A stretch of DNA of 64,000 bases from Thermoplasmatota archaeon (GTDB lineage: Archaea; Thermoplasmatota; Thermoplasmata; Thermoplasmatales; Thermoplasmataceae): positions 29,452 to 93,451 of the forward strand of contig JAMDBD010000034.1 in assembly GCA_023484105.1 (NCBI GenBank). The letters are read 5' to 3'. The notes beneath the pieces are model-generated. The model saw only the letters and a list, made by a program, of their open reading frames with translations, ran no database searches and was not told where the DNA came from. Every line of letters begins with the position of its first letter. Within the stretch, counting starts at the first letter, position 1. The translations under genes were made by a program, and so were the position numbers. Shown piece after piece: positions 34,315-44,330 of this stretch.

Positions 34315-34617
34315 TTGAACAAGAAATATATAACTCAGGCAGAGGTACTGCACCTCATAAAAAACAAGGAAAATCCAACCGATCTGGTAACGTCAAATAT
34401 TGAATTTCTTGAAAAATTCACGAGAATTAAGAATGGGAAGAAGCTAGCAGAGGAACTTTCTTCTGATCTTAAACTATCAGACAAGGTATCATCAAAAATT
34501 GTGGATCTCGCACCGGAAAGCAAGGAAGAACTCACTGCAATACTTTCCTCCTATGGTCTGATGCTGGATGATGAGAAACTGAACCACATTATTGAAAGGG
34601 TCAAGCAGGAGCTCTGA
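34315..34617 (+). CDS. rpoF: DNA-directed RNA polymerase subunit F (Rpb4-like)
   Basis: Stalk subunit of RNA polymerase that pairs with RpoE/Rpo7. The small helical protein has 'ITQAEVLHLI' at the start and an HRDC-like C-terminus ('SKEELTAILSSYGLMLDDEKLNHIIERV'). L21e-RpoF-DUF655-RsmA is the conserved archaeal order. Two starts are possible: GTG at 34306, or TTG at 34315 which lies six bases after GAGGGTG (34302-34308). I prefer the TTG, giving 100 residues. Confidence 0.9.
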   Translation: MNKKYITQAEVLHLIKNKENPTDLVTSNIEFLEKFTRIKNGKKLAEELSSDLKLSDKVSSKIVDLAPESKEELTAILSSYGLMLDDEKLNHIIERVKQEL

Positions 34618-34628
34618 GGTGTATCCGC

Positions 34629-35177
34629 ATGGAGGACTATGCATACGTGCTTGATTATTTACCTCAGGGAAGACCCGAGGAGAGAGGCTATCACAAAACC
34701 CCAATAGTCGAGGCTGTTGGTGAAAATGAGTTTAAACTGCTTGAACTAATTCCAAAGCCAAATGCTGTTTTTGCCGTGGGAGACAAGGTCTATATCGGGA
34801 TGAACCAGGAGATGCGCGACAAAATCCTTAGCGTGAAGAGGAGAATATCTTATAGCGATCTGTCGAGCGCGGCGATTAACGAGCTTCCATTTGTGCTTGA
34901 GGCAATAGTAAGGGAGCGGGAACAGTTCTTTGTTGAATTTTTTAACAAATCCCAGCCAATCAACACAAGGCTTCATTCAATGGAGTTGCTGCATGGCCTT
35001 GGTAACAAGACTATGTGGAACATAATAGAGGAGAGAAAGAGGGCACCATTCAAGTCTTTTAGCGACCTCACTGAAAGGGTGAAAACCCTTCATCACCCAG
35101 AAAAGATGATCGTAGGCAGAATAATTACAGAATTGCAAGAAAGATCAGAAAAATACAGGCTGTTCACCACACGATGA
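34629..35177 (+). CDS. DUF655 RNA/DNA-binding protein
   Basis: A 182-residue archaeal protein. The N-terminal part ('EDYAYVLDYLPQGRPEERGYHKTPI', 'VGDKVYIG') looks like a small beta barrel, and the C-terminal half has a helix-hairpin-helix ('LELLHGLGNKTMWNIIEERKRAPFKSFSDL'). The family is always found between RpoF and the rRNA dimethylase and is thought to act in RNA metabolism, without a proven role. It overlaps rsmA by four bases. Confidence 0.9.
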   Translation: MEDYAYVLDYLPQGRPEERGYHKTPIVEAVGENEFKLLELIPKPNAVFAVGDKVYIGMNQEMRDKILSVKRRISYSDLSSAAINELPFVLEAIVREREQFFVEFFNKSQPINTRLHSMELLHGLGNKTMWNIIEERKRAPFKSFSDLTERVKTLHHPEKMIVGRIITELQERSEKYRLFTTR

Positions 35178-35920
35178 CTCAGGAAAGGCATTTCAAAAAG
35201 TACGGTCAGATATTTCTAAAGAACAAGGCAGTTGCCACGCTTGAAGCCAGATCAATGGATATTGCCCCGGGGTCAAGAGTTTTAGAGATTGGACCCGGAA
35301 ACGGAATTCTTACCGAACAATTGCTGAAACGTGGTTTCAACGTAATCTCAGTTGAGTCCGATCACAGATTTGTTGAAAATCTATACAGAATATTTCCGGA
35401 AAACATCAAAAACGGACAACTCACTGTAATTAAGGGAGACTTCATGCAATATGAGGCGGGAGACTTTGATGGCATAGCGGGAAACATACCATATGGAATT
35501 TCCTCCGAAATACTTGAAAGACTCACGGAATTGAATTTCAGATGCGCGGTACTTATGTTGCAGAAAGAATTTGCCGATAGGCTGCTGGCAAGGCCCGGCC
35601 AGAATGGATTCTCCAGAATTTCGGCACTCAGCTATCTCAATTTCGAATCAAAAAGAATCCGAAACATTTCAGCCGCAAACTTTTATCCGAGACCAGAAGT
35701 CACATCCACAATAGTTTATTTACGGAAAAAGCAGTTCAAAGATTTCTCTGGAATATCTGCTGAAATTTCAAGGGTGTTCAGTAACAAGAGGAAGAAGCTG
35801 AAGAACACTATGAAAAATGTACCTGAAGGCCTTGGCGATCTGAGAATTGAGCAACTCAGCGAAGAGGATTTCCTGAGGGTGGTGAAATCGTTCACTTCCA
35901 CCAGATCAGATAGGTCGTGA
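35174..35920 (+). CDS. rsmA: 16S rRNA dimethyladenosine transferase (KsgA/Dim1)
   Basis: Methylates two adjacent adenosines in the 3' hairpin of 16S rRNA. SAM-binding motif I 'VLEIGPGNGILTEQL', 'VISVESD', and motif IV 'GNIPYGISSEI' are present, as is 'QKEFADRLLARPGQNGFSRIS'. 248 residues is typical for the archaeal form. Last gene of the information-processing operon that begins with rrp4. Confidence 0.94.
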   Translation: MTQERHFKKYGQIFLKNKAVATLEARSMDIAPGSRVLEIGPGNGILTEQLLKRGFNVISVESDHRFVENLYRIFPENIKNGQLTVIKGDFMQYEAGDFDGIAGNIPYGISSEILERLTELNFRCAVLMLQKEFADRLLARPGQNGFSRISALSYLNFESKRIRNISAANFYPRPEVTSTIVYLRKKQFKDFSGISAEISRVFSNKRKKLKNTMKNVPEGLGDLRIEQLSEEDFLRVVKSFTSTRSDRS

Positions 35921-35988
35921 CATACTGAATGGGATTAAAGACCGTGCCGTTTAGGAAAAATTAAAACCGTAACCACACTTATGTTTTC

Positions 35989-37533
35989 ATGAACCTTGAA
36001 CAGATTAGGGAGGAGACTCTCAGGTCACTTGGCATGGGAAAGTTGAATTCAGGTGTTTATCATGGGGTCTGGGCAGACACGCATGGAAGGGAAAGCATAG
36101 AGTCCTTTTCCCCCATTGACGGCAAGACAACAGCAGAAATAACGGTGGCAGGGGACGCTGATTATTCAGAGATAATTGAAAAAGCGATAAACTCTTTCGA
36201 GCGCTGGAGAGATATTCCTGCTCCCAGGAGGGGAATGCTGATCCGGGAAATAGGGGAAGAGCTTCGAAAAAACAAGCAGCAACTTGGAAGGCTTGTATCT
36301 CTGGAGGCTGGAAAAACCGTTACCGAGGGGGAGGGCGAGATTCAGGAAATGATAGATGTTGCTGATCTGGCCGTCGGACTTTCAAGGCAGCTCTATGGCC
36401 TTGAAATAGCCAGCGAGAGACCAAAGCACAGAATGATCGAACAGTATGTCCCTCTTGGAGTTACCGCGGTTATAACGTCATTCAACTTTCCGGCGTCGGT
36501 ATGGTCGTGGAATGCATTCATCGCAGCCGTGTGTGGAGATGTTGTGGTGTGGAAACCATCTTCAAAGGCTGCTCTTGTAGCAGTTGCGGTGATGCGTGTG
36601 GCTGAGAGGGTTGTTAAAAGATTGAAGTATCCAGATCCGTTCTTTCTTGCAGTTGGTGAGGGTTCAAGCATAGGAGACCGTATTTCGAAGGACAATCGAA
36701 TACCACTGGTATCATTTACTGGATCAATTCCGGTCGGAAAGAAGATATCGGAGAACGTTTCAAAGAGGTTGGGGAAGGTCATACTCGAACTCGGTGGCAA
36801 CAATGCCGCGGTGGTTTCCGACAAGGCGGAAATGAAAATTGCAGTCAAGGGTGTTGCCTTCGGTGCACTGGCCACAGCCGGACAGAGATGCACATCAACC
36901 CGCAGAGTGATCGTGCATGAAAAAATCTATTCTGCTTTTACTGAAAAGCTAATAGACGTTTACAGGAGGGTGAAGAGAGGAAATCCATTGGAACCGGATA
37001 CGGTTGTTGGCCCTCTGATTGATCAAAACGCAGTGAAAAGCTTTAAGGCGGCGATAGAGGAGGCTAAGAAAGAGGGGGGCAAACTTCTCTTCGGCGGTAC
37101 AGAAGAGAGTATTGATGGATTCCCCGGAGGGCATTATGTTATGCCGGCAATAATAGAGGCAACGCCCGAAATGAAAATAACAGAGAAAGAGACATTTGCT
37201 CCAATATTATATGTATTTAGATACAGAAATCTTGAAGAGGCCATAAAAATACACAACTCCGTTCCACAGGGGCTCTCTTCTTCAATATTTACACAGGATC
37301 TCGCTGAGGCTGAGGAATTTACCTCAGCCAGGGGAAGCGATTGCGGAATAGTGAATGTGAATACAGCCACTGCGGGAGCAGAGATCGGCGGGGCATTTGG
37401 AGGGGAAAAGGAGACAGGAGGAGGAAGGGAAAGCGGATCCGATGCCTGGAAAAACTACATGAGGAGACAGACAGTTACGATAAACTACGGGGAAGACATA
37501 CCACTATCCCAGGACGTGCGCTTTCCCGTCTGA
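35989..37533 (+). CDS. Aldehyde dehydrogenase, ALDH7 (alpha-aminoadipic semialdehyde) type
   Basis: NAD(P)-dependent aldehyde oxidation. 'FNFPASVWSWNAF', 'WKPSSKAAL', 'SFTGSIPVGKKI' (nucleotide loop), 'LELGGNNAAVV' (general base Glu) and 'TAGQRCTSTRRVIVH' (nucleophile Cys) are all intact. The N-terminal stretch and 'GVYHGVW' match ALDH7/AmaB rather than succinate-semialdehyde enzymes. In lysine catabolism this enzyme makes 2-aminoadipate; the real substrate here is inferred. It has its own upstream gap of 68 bp and converges on the sedolisin gene. Confidence 0.88.
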   Translation: MNLEQIREETLRSLGMGKLNSGVYHGVWADTHGRESIESFSPIDGKTTAEITVAGDADYSEIIEKAINSFERWRDIPAPRRGMLIREIGEELRKNKQQLGRLVSLEAGKTVTEGEGEIQEMIDVADLAVGLSRQLYGLEIASERPKHRMIEQYVPLGVTAVITSFNFPASVWSWNAFIAAVCGDVVVWKPSSKAALVAVAVMRVAERVVKRLKYPDPFFLAVGEGSSIGDRISKDNRIPLVSFTGSIPVGKKISENVSKRLGKVILELGGNNAAVVSDKAEMKIAVKGVAFGALATAGQRCTSTRRVIVHEKIYSAFTEKLIDVYRRVKRGNPLEPDTVVGPLIDQNAVKSFKAAIEEAKKEGGKLLFGGTEESIDGFPGGHYVMPAIIEATPEMKITEKETFAPILYVFRYRNLEEAIKIHNSVPQGLSSSIFTQDLAEAEEFTSARGSDCGIVNVNTATAGAEIGGAFGGEKETGGGRESGSDAWKNYMRRQTVTINYGEDIPLSQDVRFPV

Positions 37534-37539
37534 TGAACT

Positions 37540-40500
37540 TCATCTCTCCTTGAACTCATCCTCAAAAATATCCACCTTCCCCCCTCTGTTCTTTCCCCTC
37601 TTTGTGAAAAATCTTATCATGAAGACTATGTAAAGGGCTATCAGCAGGAATATGCCACCGTTCACAAGAAGCGGCATGTAGCCGAAATAGGAACCGTAGA
37701 CAAAACTTGATGATCCGATATAACTGCCGTCACTGCTGAATGCGATTATCGTGAAGTATTCCTTGAAATGACCCAGTCCAACAGGAATCAGGGCTGAAGA
37801 GCTTGAAGCTGGTTCTATAATATAATTGGCCTTGGAAAAGTTATCGGTTGGAGAGTACAGTATCCTGTAGAATGATACATTAGGGAAACTGACGTCCCAG
37901 GTAATATAATAGTAATACAGAAGAAGCGGAAGTATGGTAGAGATTCTGGCAAAGAAATACTGCGATTTTATAACTATGCTGAGGCTGCTGTTCGGACTGA
38001 GCTTCACAGTTACAGATCCGTTGGCAGTTTCAGGATAAATAATACTCGTAGAGTTGTAAAGCAATGCGGAGAATGTGAGATTTGCCGATGTTGAGGAATT
38101 TATAAAAAGAATAAAGAAACCAGAATAGTTGCTATAGGAAACTAGGGATTCTCCGCTGATCATGGCACCAGAAATCGGAAAGTCAAAGAGCTTATCCTCG
38201 ACAATCCCTGATACAGCGCGATATCCATGAACTGCCCTCGGAACGAACGTAATGTTATAAGTCGTTCCAGGAAAAATTTCCTGTGAAAAGGTGGTATTGG
38301 TGATCTCTGTCCCGTTCAAAGATATTTTATAGACGCCAGGCAGAAGATGCGCCACAAAGTACCCGTACTCTTCATTAAGGTTGGTATCGTTGGCCTTTAC
38401 AGATATATTAGTAAACGAAGTAAATACAGAAAACTTAACAGGTATGGCTTTCAAATAAACAGTAAGATTGGATCCTGGGGATATCTGCTTTTCTACACTG
38501 TAATATCCTATGAAGGAAAGACTTACGTTAGTGGAATATGGTGGAAGATAATAGTGCAGTGTGACATTATCTGTGAAGTTGGCATTAACCATCATAGTGT
38601 GATCAATGATCAGAGAGCCGGAGGTGTTGAAGTTATATTGGCTATGTATGCTTATATTGTACTGAGAAAGTTCTGGTACCACAATGTCTCTTGAAAAAGT
38701 CTTTCCGTCAGCATCCGCCTTGATTGAGTAATTACCTGGTGTGAGAATGGCGAAGGAATTTATCTGATTTCCATTTTCAAACCATATTGCAGTTCTGCTG
38801 AGTGTTTGATTGGAAAGAATGAAGTGATAGGATCCTGGCGAAAGGCTGTTGAAAGTGTAAAGCAATGTGACATTTTTGGCGGTGTCATTGCTGTGATACT
38901 TCCCGAAGGTTCCGAAGGTGATTTCAGTCCTGTTTACGGTGAAATTCACGTTTCCATAGGCCGAACCAAGACCGGAATAGCTTAACGAACTGTAGCCGGC
39001 AGAAGAATTCCAGATCATGTCCCCTGAAAAAGTGATATTGGAAAACGTCCCGCCAGGTATAGTGAACTGATCCCCACTCGAATTGATCTGTTCAACACCT
39101 ATGGACGGGGACAGCATTCCTGTAATGTTGAACATGAGAGGAATGTTGGCAGAAAAACCGTTTATTGAAAATGAAAACAACATTTTACTGGTGTAGGAAA
39201 CTTGAATCCTGTAGGATAAACTGCTCTGTATTGCACTTGAAATCATATAATCAGTTGCCGAATTGTTAGCAACGATTATCGCTCTTAACCCGTTGCTGGA
39301 CTCTCCCAAGCCGGCCAGCAACTGTCCTCCAAACTGTCCTGTGAAACCCGCATAGTAATATGTTGTGCCGTTTCCAAACTCGCTATTCAAAGGCTGGTTT
39401 ATTGTAAGGGAGGATGATATGCTTGTGTAATTGTAATCAGATCCGTTGAAAAGGACAGCAGTGCCATATGGCTTTCGAATTAATCCTGTGATGTTGATGA
39501 GTTCGGAAACGTTTGGAGATCCAAGTCCCGTTACTGGGTTCCATCCATAAGATGCTTTGTAGTATCCGTTGTTTCCTGTGGTTACGGGCATGAATGCTTT
39601 TTGATAGAGCGTGCTGTTTGATGCTATATGATATAGCAATGGATTAGCATTTCCAATATAGGTGCCTGTGTACTGGTCAAGGAGAGCAAATACGGCTGCT
39701 GCAATAGGTGTGGCAAGACTTGTTCCACCAACATTGTATGTTTCTCCCGAAACAACAATTTCAGCTCCGGTTTGAGGGTTTGCATCGAACGCAATGTCAG
39801 GGACACCTCTTCCTGTGAGCTTATTCAAACCCGTCTGTTCTTGCCAGTAAGGTTCTGGGAAATAGCTGCTGTATCCTCCACCACTACCGAATGTTGTACC
39901 GCTGAGAGTGCCTCCCCAGGCCTGTTGCCGGTAACCGCTGCTGGAAAGGTATAGCGAAGTACCGCCAACTGCAATGACATCCGGGCTGCTGGCAGGAAAA
40001 TTTACCTGAAGGGAGGATGTACCGTCAAAAGCACCCTGATCTCCACTTGCAGCCACAACAGTGATGTTTTCTGAAGATGCCTTCTGATATATGGATTCAA
40101 ACGTGGGCATCGCACCGCTATTAACAATGTCACTTTCCGGAGTCCCCCAGCTCAGGGAAATCACGTTCGCAAGCCTCTTGCTCACTATCTGACTAAGTGC
40201 AGCCTCAAGACCGGACGATGAATTCGGTGAAAGGTAGAGAAGTATTTTTGCTCCCGGAGCCATTGCATGTGCCCACTCCACATCCAGCGCTGTCTCAACT
40301 GCCCATGAAGTATTGTTTGAATTTCCGGTTGATCCGTCTATCTGTAGCCTGGCAGGTGGAAGCCCCATCAGATGGTCGAACGCATTGATATCATAAAGAA
40401 GTGAGGGATCACCATATGCATCGACTATGGCAATAGTGGTGCCGTTTCCATAGATGTTATGCTGATAAGCCCAACTGAAATGGTATGCAGATGCAATCTG

Positions 40501-40899
40501 TGAGGGTATGAAAGGAAGGCCATTCTGATCCCCTGTTACTCTGTAATATGTAATGTAGGGTGAAAAGCTCAGATTCTTGCCCAGAGCAAATATGGCGTGC
40601 CCAAAGTCTCTAACAATGGAATTAACACTGAGGGAAAAAGATGATGGGTAAACTAGTTCCACCACATTTCCATAAACTTTGACTGATACTCCACTCCCAT
40701 ACAAAGCACTCTCAAGCGCAAAAATTGTACTGGAACTGTTTATCCAGTAATATGATGATAACGACGAAGAACTATTATCCATCATCTCATGGCTAGAAAT
40801 CAAGCTAACTGTGCTACTATGGCCTGATTCATATGTGATCCCAGTAAAGATCGTAGCAATTAATGCCAACGAAAATATCATTGCCGTTATTTTTTTCAA
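37540..40899 (-). CDS. Membrane-anchored sedolisin (S53) protease
   Basis: Acid serine-carboxyl peptidase of 1119 residues. A signal peptide (1-25) precedes a propeptide of about 100 residues and a catalytic domain with Glu202/Asp206 ('WAVETALDVEWAHAMAPGA'), the oxyanion Asp287 ('AASGDQGA') and Ser394 ('GGTSLATP'). After about residue 470 comes a long Asn-rich ectodomain with many glycosylation sequons and beta-sandwich-like stretches. One helix at about 1077-1097 and a charged tail ('KRGKNRGGK...') anchor it. It would digest extracellular protein at low pH at the cell surface. Sedolisins are abundant in Thermoplasmatales. Overlaps nothing; divergent from priS with 46 bp between starts. Confidence 0.92.
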   Translation of the reverse strand: MKKITAMIFSLALIATIFTGITYESGHSSTVSLISSHEMMDNSSSSLSSYYWINSSSTIFALESALYGSGVSVKVYGNVVELVYPSSFSLSVNSIVRDFGHAIFALGKNLSFSPYITYYRVTGDQNGLPFIPSQIASAYHFSWAYQHNIYGNGTTIAIVDAYGDPSLLYDINAFDHLMGLPPARLQIDGSTGNSNNTSWAVETALDVEWAHAMAPGAKILLYLSPNSSSGLEAALSQIVSKRLANVISLSWGTPESDIVNSGAMPTFESIYQKASSENITVVAASGDQGAFDGTSSLQVNFPASSPDVIAVGGTSLYLSSSGYRQQAWGGTLSGTTFGSGGGYSSYFPEPYWQEQTGLNKLTGRGVPDIAFDANPQTGAEIVVSGETYNVGGTSLATPIAAAVFALLDQYTGTYIGNANPLLYHIASNSTLYQKAFMPVTTGNNGYYKASYGWNPVTGLGSPNVSELINITGLIRKPYGTAVLFNGSDYNYTSISSSLTINQPLNSEFGNGTTYYYAGFTGQFGGQLLAGLGESSNGLRAIIVANNSATDYMISSAIQSSLSYRIQVSYTSKMLFSFSINGFSANIPLMFNITGMLSPSIGVEQINSSGDQFTIPGGTFSNITFSGDMIWNSSAGYSSLSYSGLGSAYGNVNFTVNRTEITFGTFGKYHSNDTAKNVTLLYTFNSLSPGSYHFILSNQTLSRTAIWFENGNQINSFAILTPGNYSIKADADGKTFSRDIVVPELSQYNISIHSQYNFNTSGSLIIDHTMMVNANFTDNVTLHYYLPPYSTNVSLSFIGYYSVEKQISPGSNLTVYLKAIPVKFSVFTSFTNISVKANDTNLNEEYGYFVAHLLPGVYKISLNGTEITNTTFSQEIFPGTTYNITFVPRAVHGYRAVSGIVEDKLFDFPISGAMISGESLVSYSNYSGFFILFINSSTSANLTFSALLYNSTSIIYPETANGSVTVKLSPNSSLSIVIKSQYFFARISTILPLLLYYYYITWDVSFPNVSFYRILYSPTDNFSKANYIIEPASSSSALIPVGLGHFKEYFTIIAFSSDGSYIGSSSFVYGSYFGYMPLLVNGGIFLLIALYIVFMIRFFTKRGKNRGGKVDIFEDEFKER

Positions 40900-40945
40900 T
40901 GGTGTTGTAAATACAATTATAGTTTATGATATTATCTTCATAGGA

Positions 40946-42094
40946 ATGACAAAAACTGAAGATCCAACTGGGCTAAAACAGCTCTTTTCAATATATTATG
41001 AGAAGTTCAGGTCGCACGAGCCGGATGAGATTTCAAAGAGGGAAATTGGATTCATCCCCTTCGACGGAACAATGAAGAGGCATGTAGCCGTTGAAACACA
41101 CACTGCCATGGAAAGCCTGGTCAGAAAAATAATTCCAAGACATCTGTACTATTCCAGCACATACTACAGAAAACCATGGGAAAGGAAGATGGAACAGAAG
41201 GAATGGCTTGGGGCAGAACTCATATTTGATCTTGACGCTGATCATATAGAGGGGGCGCAGAAAATGCAGTATGAGGAAATTCTTGAAAAGGTGAAGGAAC
41301 ATACCATGAGACTGATCAGCGAATTCCTGACAGGATCCCTGGGATTTGACAGAAAAGAAATTAAGCTTTATTTCTCAGGGGGACGCGGATATCACGTGCA
41401 CATCGTCTCGGAGAAAGTGTATGAACTCGGTTCAGATGCCAGGAGAGAAATTTCCAATCTGGTAAGAGGAGAGGGCCTCAATAGAAAGGATTTCATTCAG
41501 AACATTGGAAACTACAGAAGACAGTCAGGATGGTTTTATCTAATAGATGAACGGTTCACAGAGGTTTACAGAAAACTCGCCAACGATGAACATTTAGAGT
41601 GGCTTTCTGAGGAAGACAGGGCAAAAGTTATGGAGGCATTGCACAAGAGCGTTTCATTTAACGGAAAGCTTAGATCAAGGCTTGAACTGTTCACCAGTAC
41701 AGGGAGAACCAAATTCAGTCTTCTGGGTGATATTGATGAAAAAATTCTGGATATGTGCGTTGAAGAGGTTAGAAAAGCCCACGCTTGTGAAATAGACGAA
41801 CCGGTGACCACTGATGTGCACAGGCTCATAAGATACCCGCTGAGCCTGCACGGGAAAAGTGGAATGATGGTGCTGCCAATCGAAGTTCAGAAATTTGACA
41901 AGTTTGAGCCTCTGAATGACGCTATCCCTGATTGTTTTAACTTAAAGGCAAAGTTCAGGGCGTCCAGAAAGATGAGGGTGAGAATGCGAGATGAGGAGGT
42001 GAACATACAGCCTGGCGAATTTATCATTCCAGCCTATGCTGCCGCATTCTTCGCCGGTATGGGGGCAGGACAACTTATATCAATTATTAATTAA
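40946..42094 (+). CDS. priS: DNA primase small (catalytic) subunit
   Basis: Archaeal-eukaryotic primase. The catalytic aspartates are in 'FDLDADH' (Asp95, Asp97); 'SGGRGYHVH' is the nucleotide-binding motif, and 'TDVHRLIRYPLSLHGKSGM' is also diagnostic. I start at the ATG at 40946 (382 residues) because upstream sequence is not conserved-looking and a TATA-like element (about 40915-40930) is correctly spaced; the longer frame would run into the sedolisin gene on the other strand. Confidence 0.93.
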   Translation: MTKTEDPTGLKQLFSIYYEKFRSHEPDEISKREIGFIPFDGTMKRHVAVETHTAMESLVRKIIPRHLYYSSTYYRKPWERKMEQKEWLGAELIFDLDADHIEGAQKMQYEEILEKVKEHTMRLISEFLTGSLGFDRKEIKLYFSGGRGYHVHIVSEKVYELGSDARREISNLVRGEGLNRKDFIQNIGNYRRQSGWFYLIDERFTEVYRKLANDEHLEWLSEEDRAKVMEALHKSVSFNGKLRSRLELFTSTGRTKFSLLGDIDEKILDMCVEEVRKAHACEIDEPVTTDVHRLIRYPLSLHGKSGMMVLPIEVQKFDKFEPLNDAIPDCFNLKAKFRASRKMRVRMRDEEVNIQPGEFIIPAYAAAFFAGMGAGQLISIIN

Positions 42095-42137
42095 TATTAA
42101 CATTAATGGCTAAATACTATGAAACCATTACCTGAAT

Positions 42138-42572
42138 ATGGTAAACACTGAACAACTTAAAAAAAGCAAGACGTTAGAGAATCTGAAGGCAGGTTTCGCA
42201 GGAGAGAGCCAGGCAAACAGGAGGTACCTCTATTTTGCTTTAAAGGCAGATGAGGAGGGGTACCAGGAGATAGCGTCAGTGTTCAGATCCACGGCTGATG
42301 GAGAAACAGCCCATGCATTTGGCCACATGAACTACCTGAAGCTGGTGGGCGACCCTGTGACTGGTGAACCGATAGGTTCGACAGAACAGAACCTAAAGTC
42401 AGCAATAGCCGGAGAAACCTATGAGTACACGCAGATGTACCCTGGTTTTGCAAAGGTTGCGCGTGAGGAAGGCTTCGATGAAATTGCCCACTGGTTTGAG
42501 GTTCTTTCCAAGGCCGAAAAGGCACATGCAAAGAAATACGAGGATACTCTCCAGAAACTGCCGAAGGCATGA
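42138..42572 (+). CDS. Rubrerythrin without rubredoxin domain (sulerythrin-like)
   Basis: Ferritin-like four-helix di-iron protein of 144 residues. The metal-binding ExxH-type motifs are visible in two pairs: '[15 protein letters not shown]' with '[14 protein letters not shown]', and '[18 protein letters not shown]' with '[10 protein letters not shown]'. The usual C-terminal rubredoxin (CxxC) is missing, as in sulerythrin. It would reduce peroxide. It is joined to the DUF3501 gene by an ATGA overlap, a known partner. Confidence 0.92.
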   Translation: MVNTEQLKKSKTLENLKAGFAGESQANRRYLYFALKADEEGYQEIASVFRSTADGETAHAFGHMNYLKLVGDPVTGEPIGSTEQNLKSAIAGETYEYTQMYPGFAKVAREEGFDEIAHWFEVLSKAEKAHAKKYEDTLQKLPKA

Positions 42573-43150
42573 GGATGAGATCAATCGTTCCGGAGGAAAT
42601 ACTTCCTCCGGAAAAATATTCAAGAATTAGGGAATCGACAAATATTGAGATTGCGGGAATTGAAAAGAAGAGGAGAGTTTCCACCCGCACTTTCAGTTTC
42701 CTTTTTGAAAACAGGGATATAGTTCTTAATCAGATAACGGAAATGGTCTATCTGGAAAATATAAGGGATCCAGAAGAGATCAGGCAACTGATAGAAATAT
42801 ACAGTGAACAGCTGCCATCGAAGGGAGTTTTAAGCGTGACCATGTTCATCGAACTTCCTGATGAACGGACGATGATAAGCAGCATGAAGAAGCTTTCAGG
42901 AGTAGAAAAAAATGTCTTCATGACTTTTGAAAACGGAGAGATACATGCCGAATATGAGGAGGGAAGATCCACTGAAACTCTTGAGTCCACACTGCAGTAT
43001 CTGAAATTCAGATTTGATCAGAGACAGGTGCAGAATTTCCTCAATTCAAGGAATGTCCACATAGACGTGAGGCATCCGGAATTTGAAGAATCTGCAAGAA
43101 TCGGGGAAGAACTGCTTGAAATACTGAAAAAGGAGATACTGGAAGAATGA
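42569..43150 (+). CDS. DUF3501 family protein (rubrerythrin partner)
   Basis: A 193-residue protein. The family pattern is visible: '[16 protein letters not shown]', 'EKKRRV', '[22 protein letters not shown]', '[17 protein letters not shown]', and a C-terminal '[10 protein letters not shown]' strand. Genes of this family often follow rubrerythrin, and a role in oxidative stress is inferred from that; the biochemical function is unknown. It begins four bases inside the rubrerythrin gene. Acyl-CoA dehydrogenase follows after 36 bp. Confidence 0.8.
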   Translation: MRMRSIVPEEILPPEKYSRIRESTNIEIAGIEKKRRVSTRTFSFLFENRDIVLNQITEMVYLENIRDPEEIRQLIEIYSEQLPSKGVLSVTMFIELPDERTMISSMKKLSGVEKNVFMTFENGEIHAEYEEGRSTETLESTLQYLKFRFDQRQVQNFLNSRNVHIDVRHPEFEESARIGEELLEILKKEILEE

Positions 43151-43186
43151 CCGCTAACCTTTAAACTTCTGGCGGAATTTGGTACA

Positions 43187-44329
43187 ATGGAAATTCTTAA
43201 CAAGGAAGAACAGGAAGTTCTAAAATACGTTAAGGAATTTGCCCAGAAGGAAGTCAGGCCGCTGGCAAGGGATATAGATAGAAATATGGAGGTGCCCCAG
43301 CACCTTGTGGACAGGATGAAATCTCTCGGTCTGTTTGCGTCGTACATACCTGAGAAGTATGGTGGCGCCGGCCTGAGCTTCTCATTTCTTGTAAGGGTGA
43401 TAGAGGAGCTTTCGGCAGCTTGTCCAAGCACTGCACTTGTACTGGATGGAGCGCTTACGCTTTTTGCAGAGCCCTTACTGATGTTTGGAAGCGAATCCCT
43501 TAAGAGCAGATATCTGCCGAAGATTGCAGAGGGGGCGATTGGAGGACTGGCAATAACAGAGCCTGGTGCTGGAAGCGATGCTGCATCTATAAAGACCTCT
43601 GCGGTAAAAAAAGGGGACGGTTTTGTCATTAACGGAACAAAAACATTTATTTCAAACGGAAGAACAGCGAAATTCTTTGTTTTCGACGCTGTTACTGATC
43701 CCGGCAAAGGCAGCAGGGGTATTACGACATTCGTCATAGATGCTGGGACTGAGGGGTTTGAGATAAGCAGAGACATACACAAGATGGGTATACGAGGTTC
43801 AAGCACCGTTGAACTTGTCTTCAGGGATGCCTTTGTTCCAGCGGAAAATATTGTTGGAGAGATTAACAAAGGGTTTAAGGTCATAATGGAAACGCTTGAT
43901 GCAGGAAGGGTGGGGATAGCTGCACAGGCTGTTGGTATAGCCCAGTGTGCCCTGGACGAGGCAACGGACTACATTAAAAAGAGGAAGCAGTTTGGCAAGC
44001 CGATCTCAGACTTTCAGGGAATACAGTTTATGTTGGCCGATCTGTATACAAAACTCATGGCAGCCAGGCTTCTGACATATGAGGCATGCAAGTCCTGGGA
44101 AACACATACAGATTCAGTTTTATTATCCTCAATGGCGAAACTGTATGCCTCAGACGCGGCAATGCAGATCACTACGGACGCTCTACAGCTCTTTGGTGGA
44201 TACGGCTACACAACAGATTTTGATGCTGAGAGGCACATGAGGGATGCAAAAATAACTCAGATATACGAAGGGACAAATCAGATACAGAGGCTCATCATAG
44301 CAAGGGAAATACTCAGAAGGAATCAGTAA
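43187..44329 (+). CDS. Acyl-CoA dehydrogenase
   Basis: FAD enzyme of fatty-acid or branched-chain acyl-CoA oxidation, 380 residues. 'AITEPGAGSDAASIKT' and 'GTKTFISNG' (FAD-binding), 'RKQFGKPISDFQ', 'LQLFGGYGYTTDFDAERHMRDAKITQIYEGTNQIQRLII' (catalytic Glu in YEGT) are all present. Chain-length preference cannot be read from sequence. The DUF72 gene starts one base after its stop. Confidence 0.93.
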   Translation: MEILNKEEQEVLKYVKEFAQKEVRPLARDIDRNMEVPQHLVDRMKSLGLFASYIPEKYGGAGLSFSFLVRVIEELSAACPSTALVLDGALTLFAEPLLMFGSESLKSRYLPKIAEGAIGGLAITEPGAGSDAASIKTSAVKKGDGFVINGTKTFISNGRTAKFFVFDAVTDPGKGSRGITTFVIDAGTEGFEISRDIHKMGIRGSSTVELVFRDAFVPAENIVGEINKGFKVIMETLDAGRVGIAAQAVGIAQCALDEATDYIKKRKQFGKPISDFQGIQFMLADLYTKLMAARLLTYEACKSWETHTDSVLLSSMAKLYASDAAMQITTDALQLFGGYGYTTDFDAERHMRDAKITQIYEGTNQIQRLIIAREILRRNQ

Positions 44330-44330
44330 T

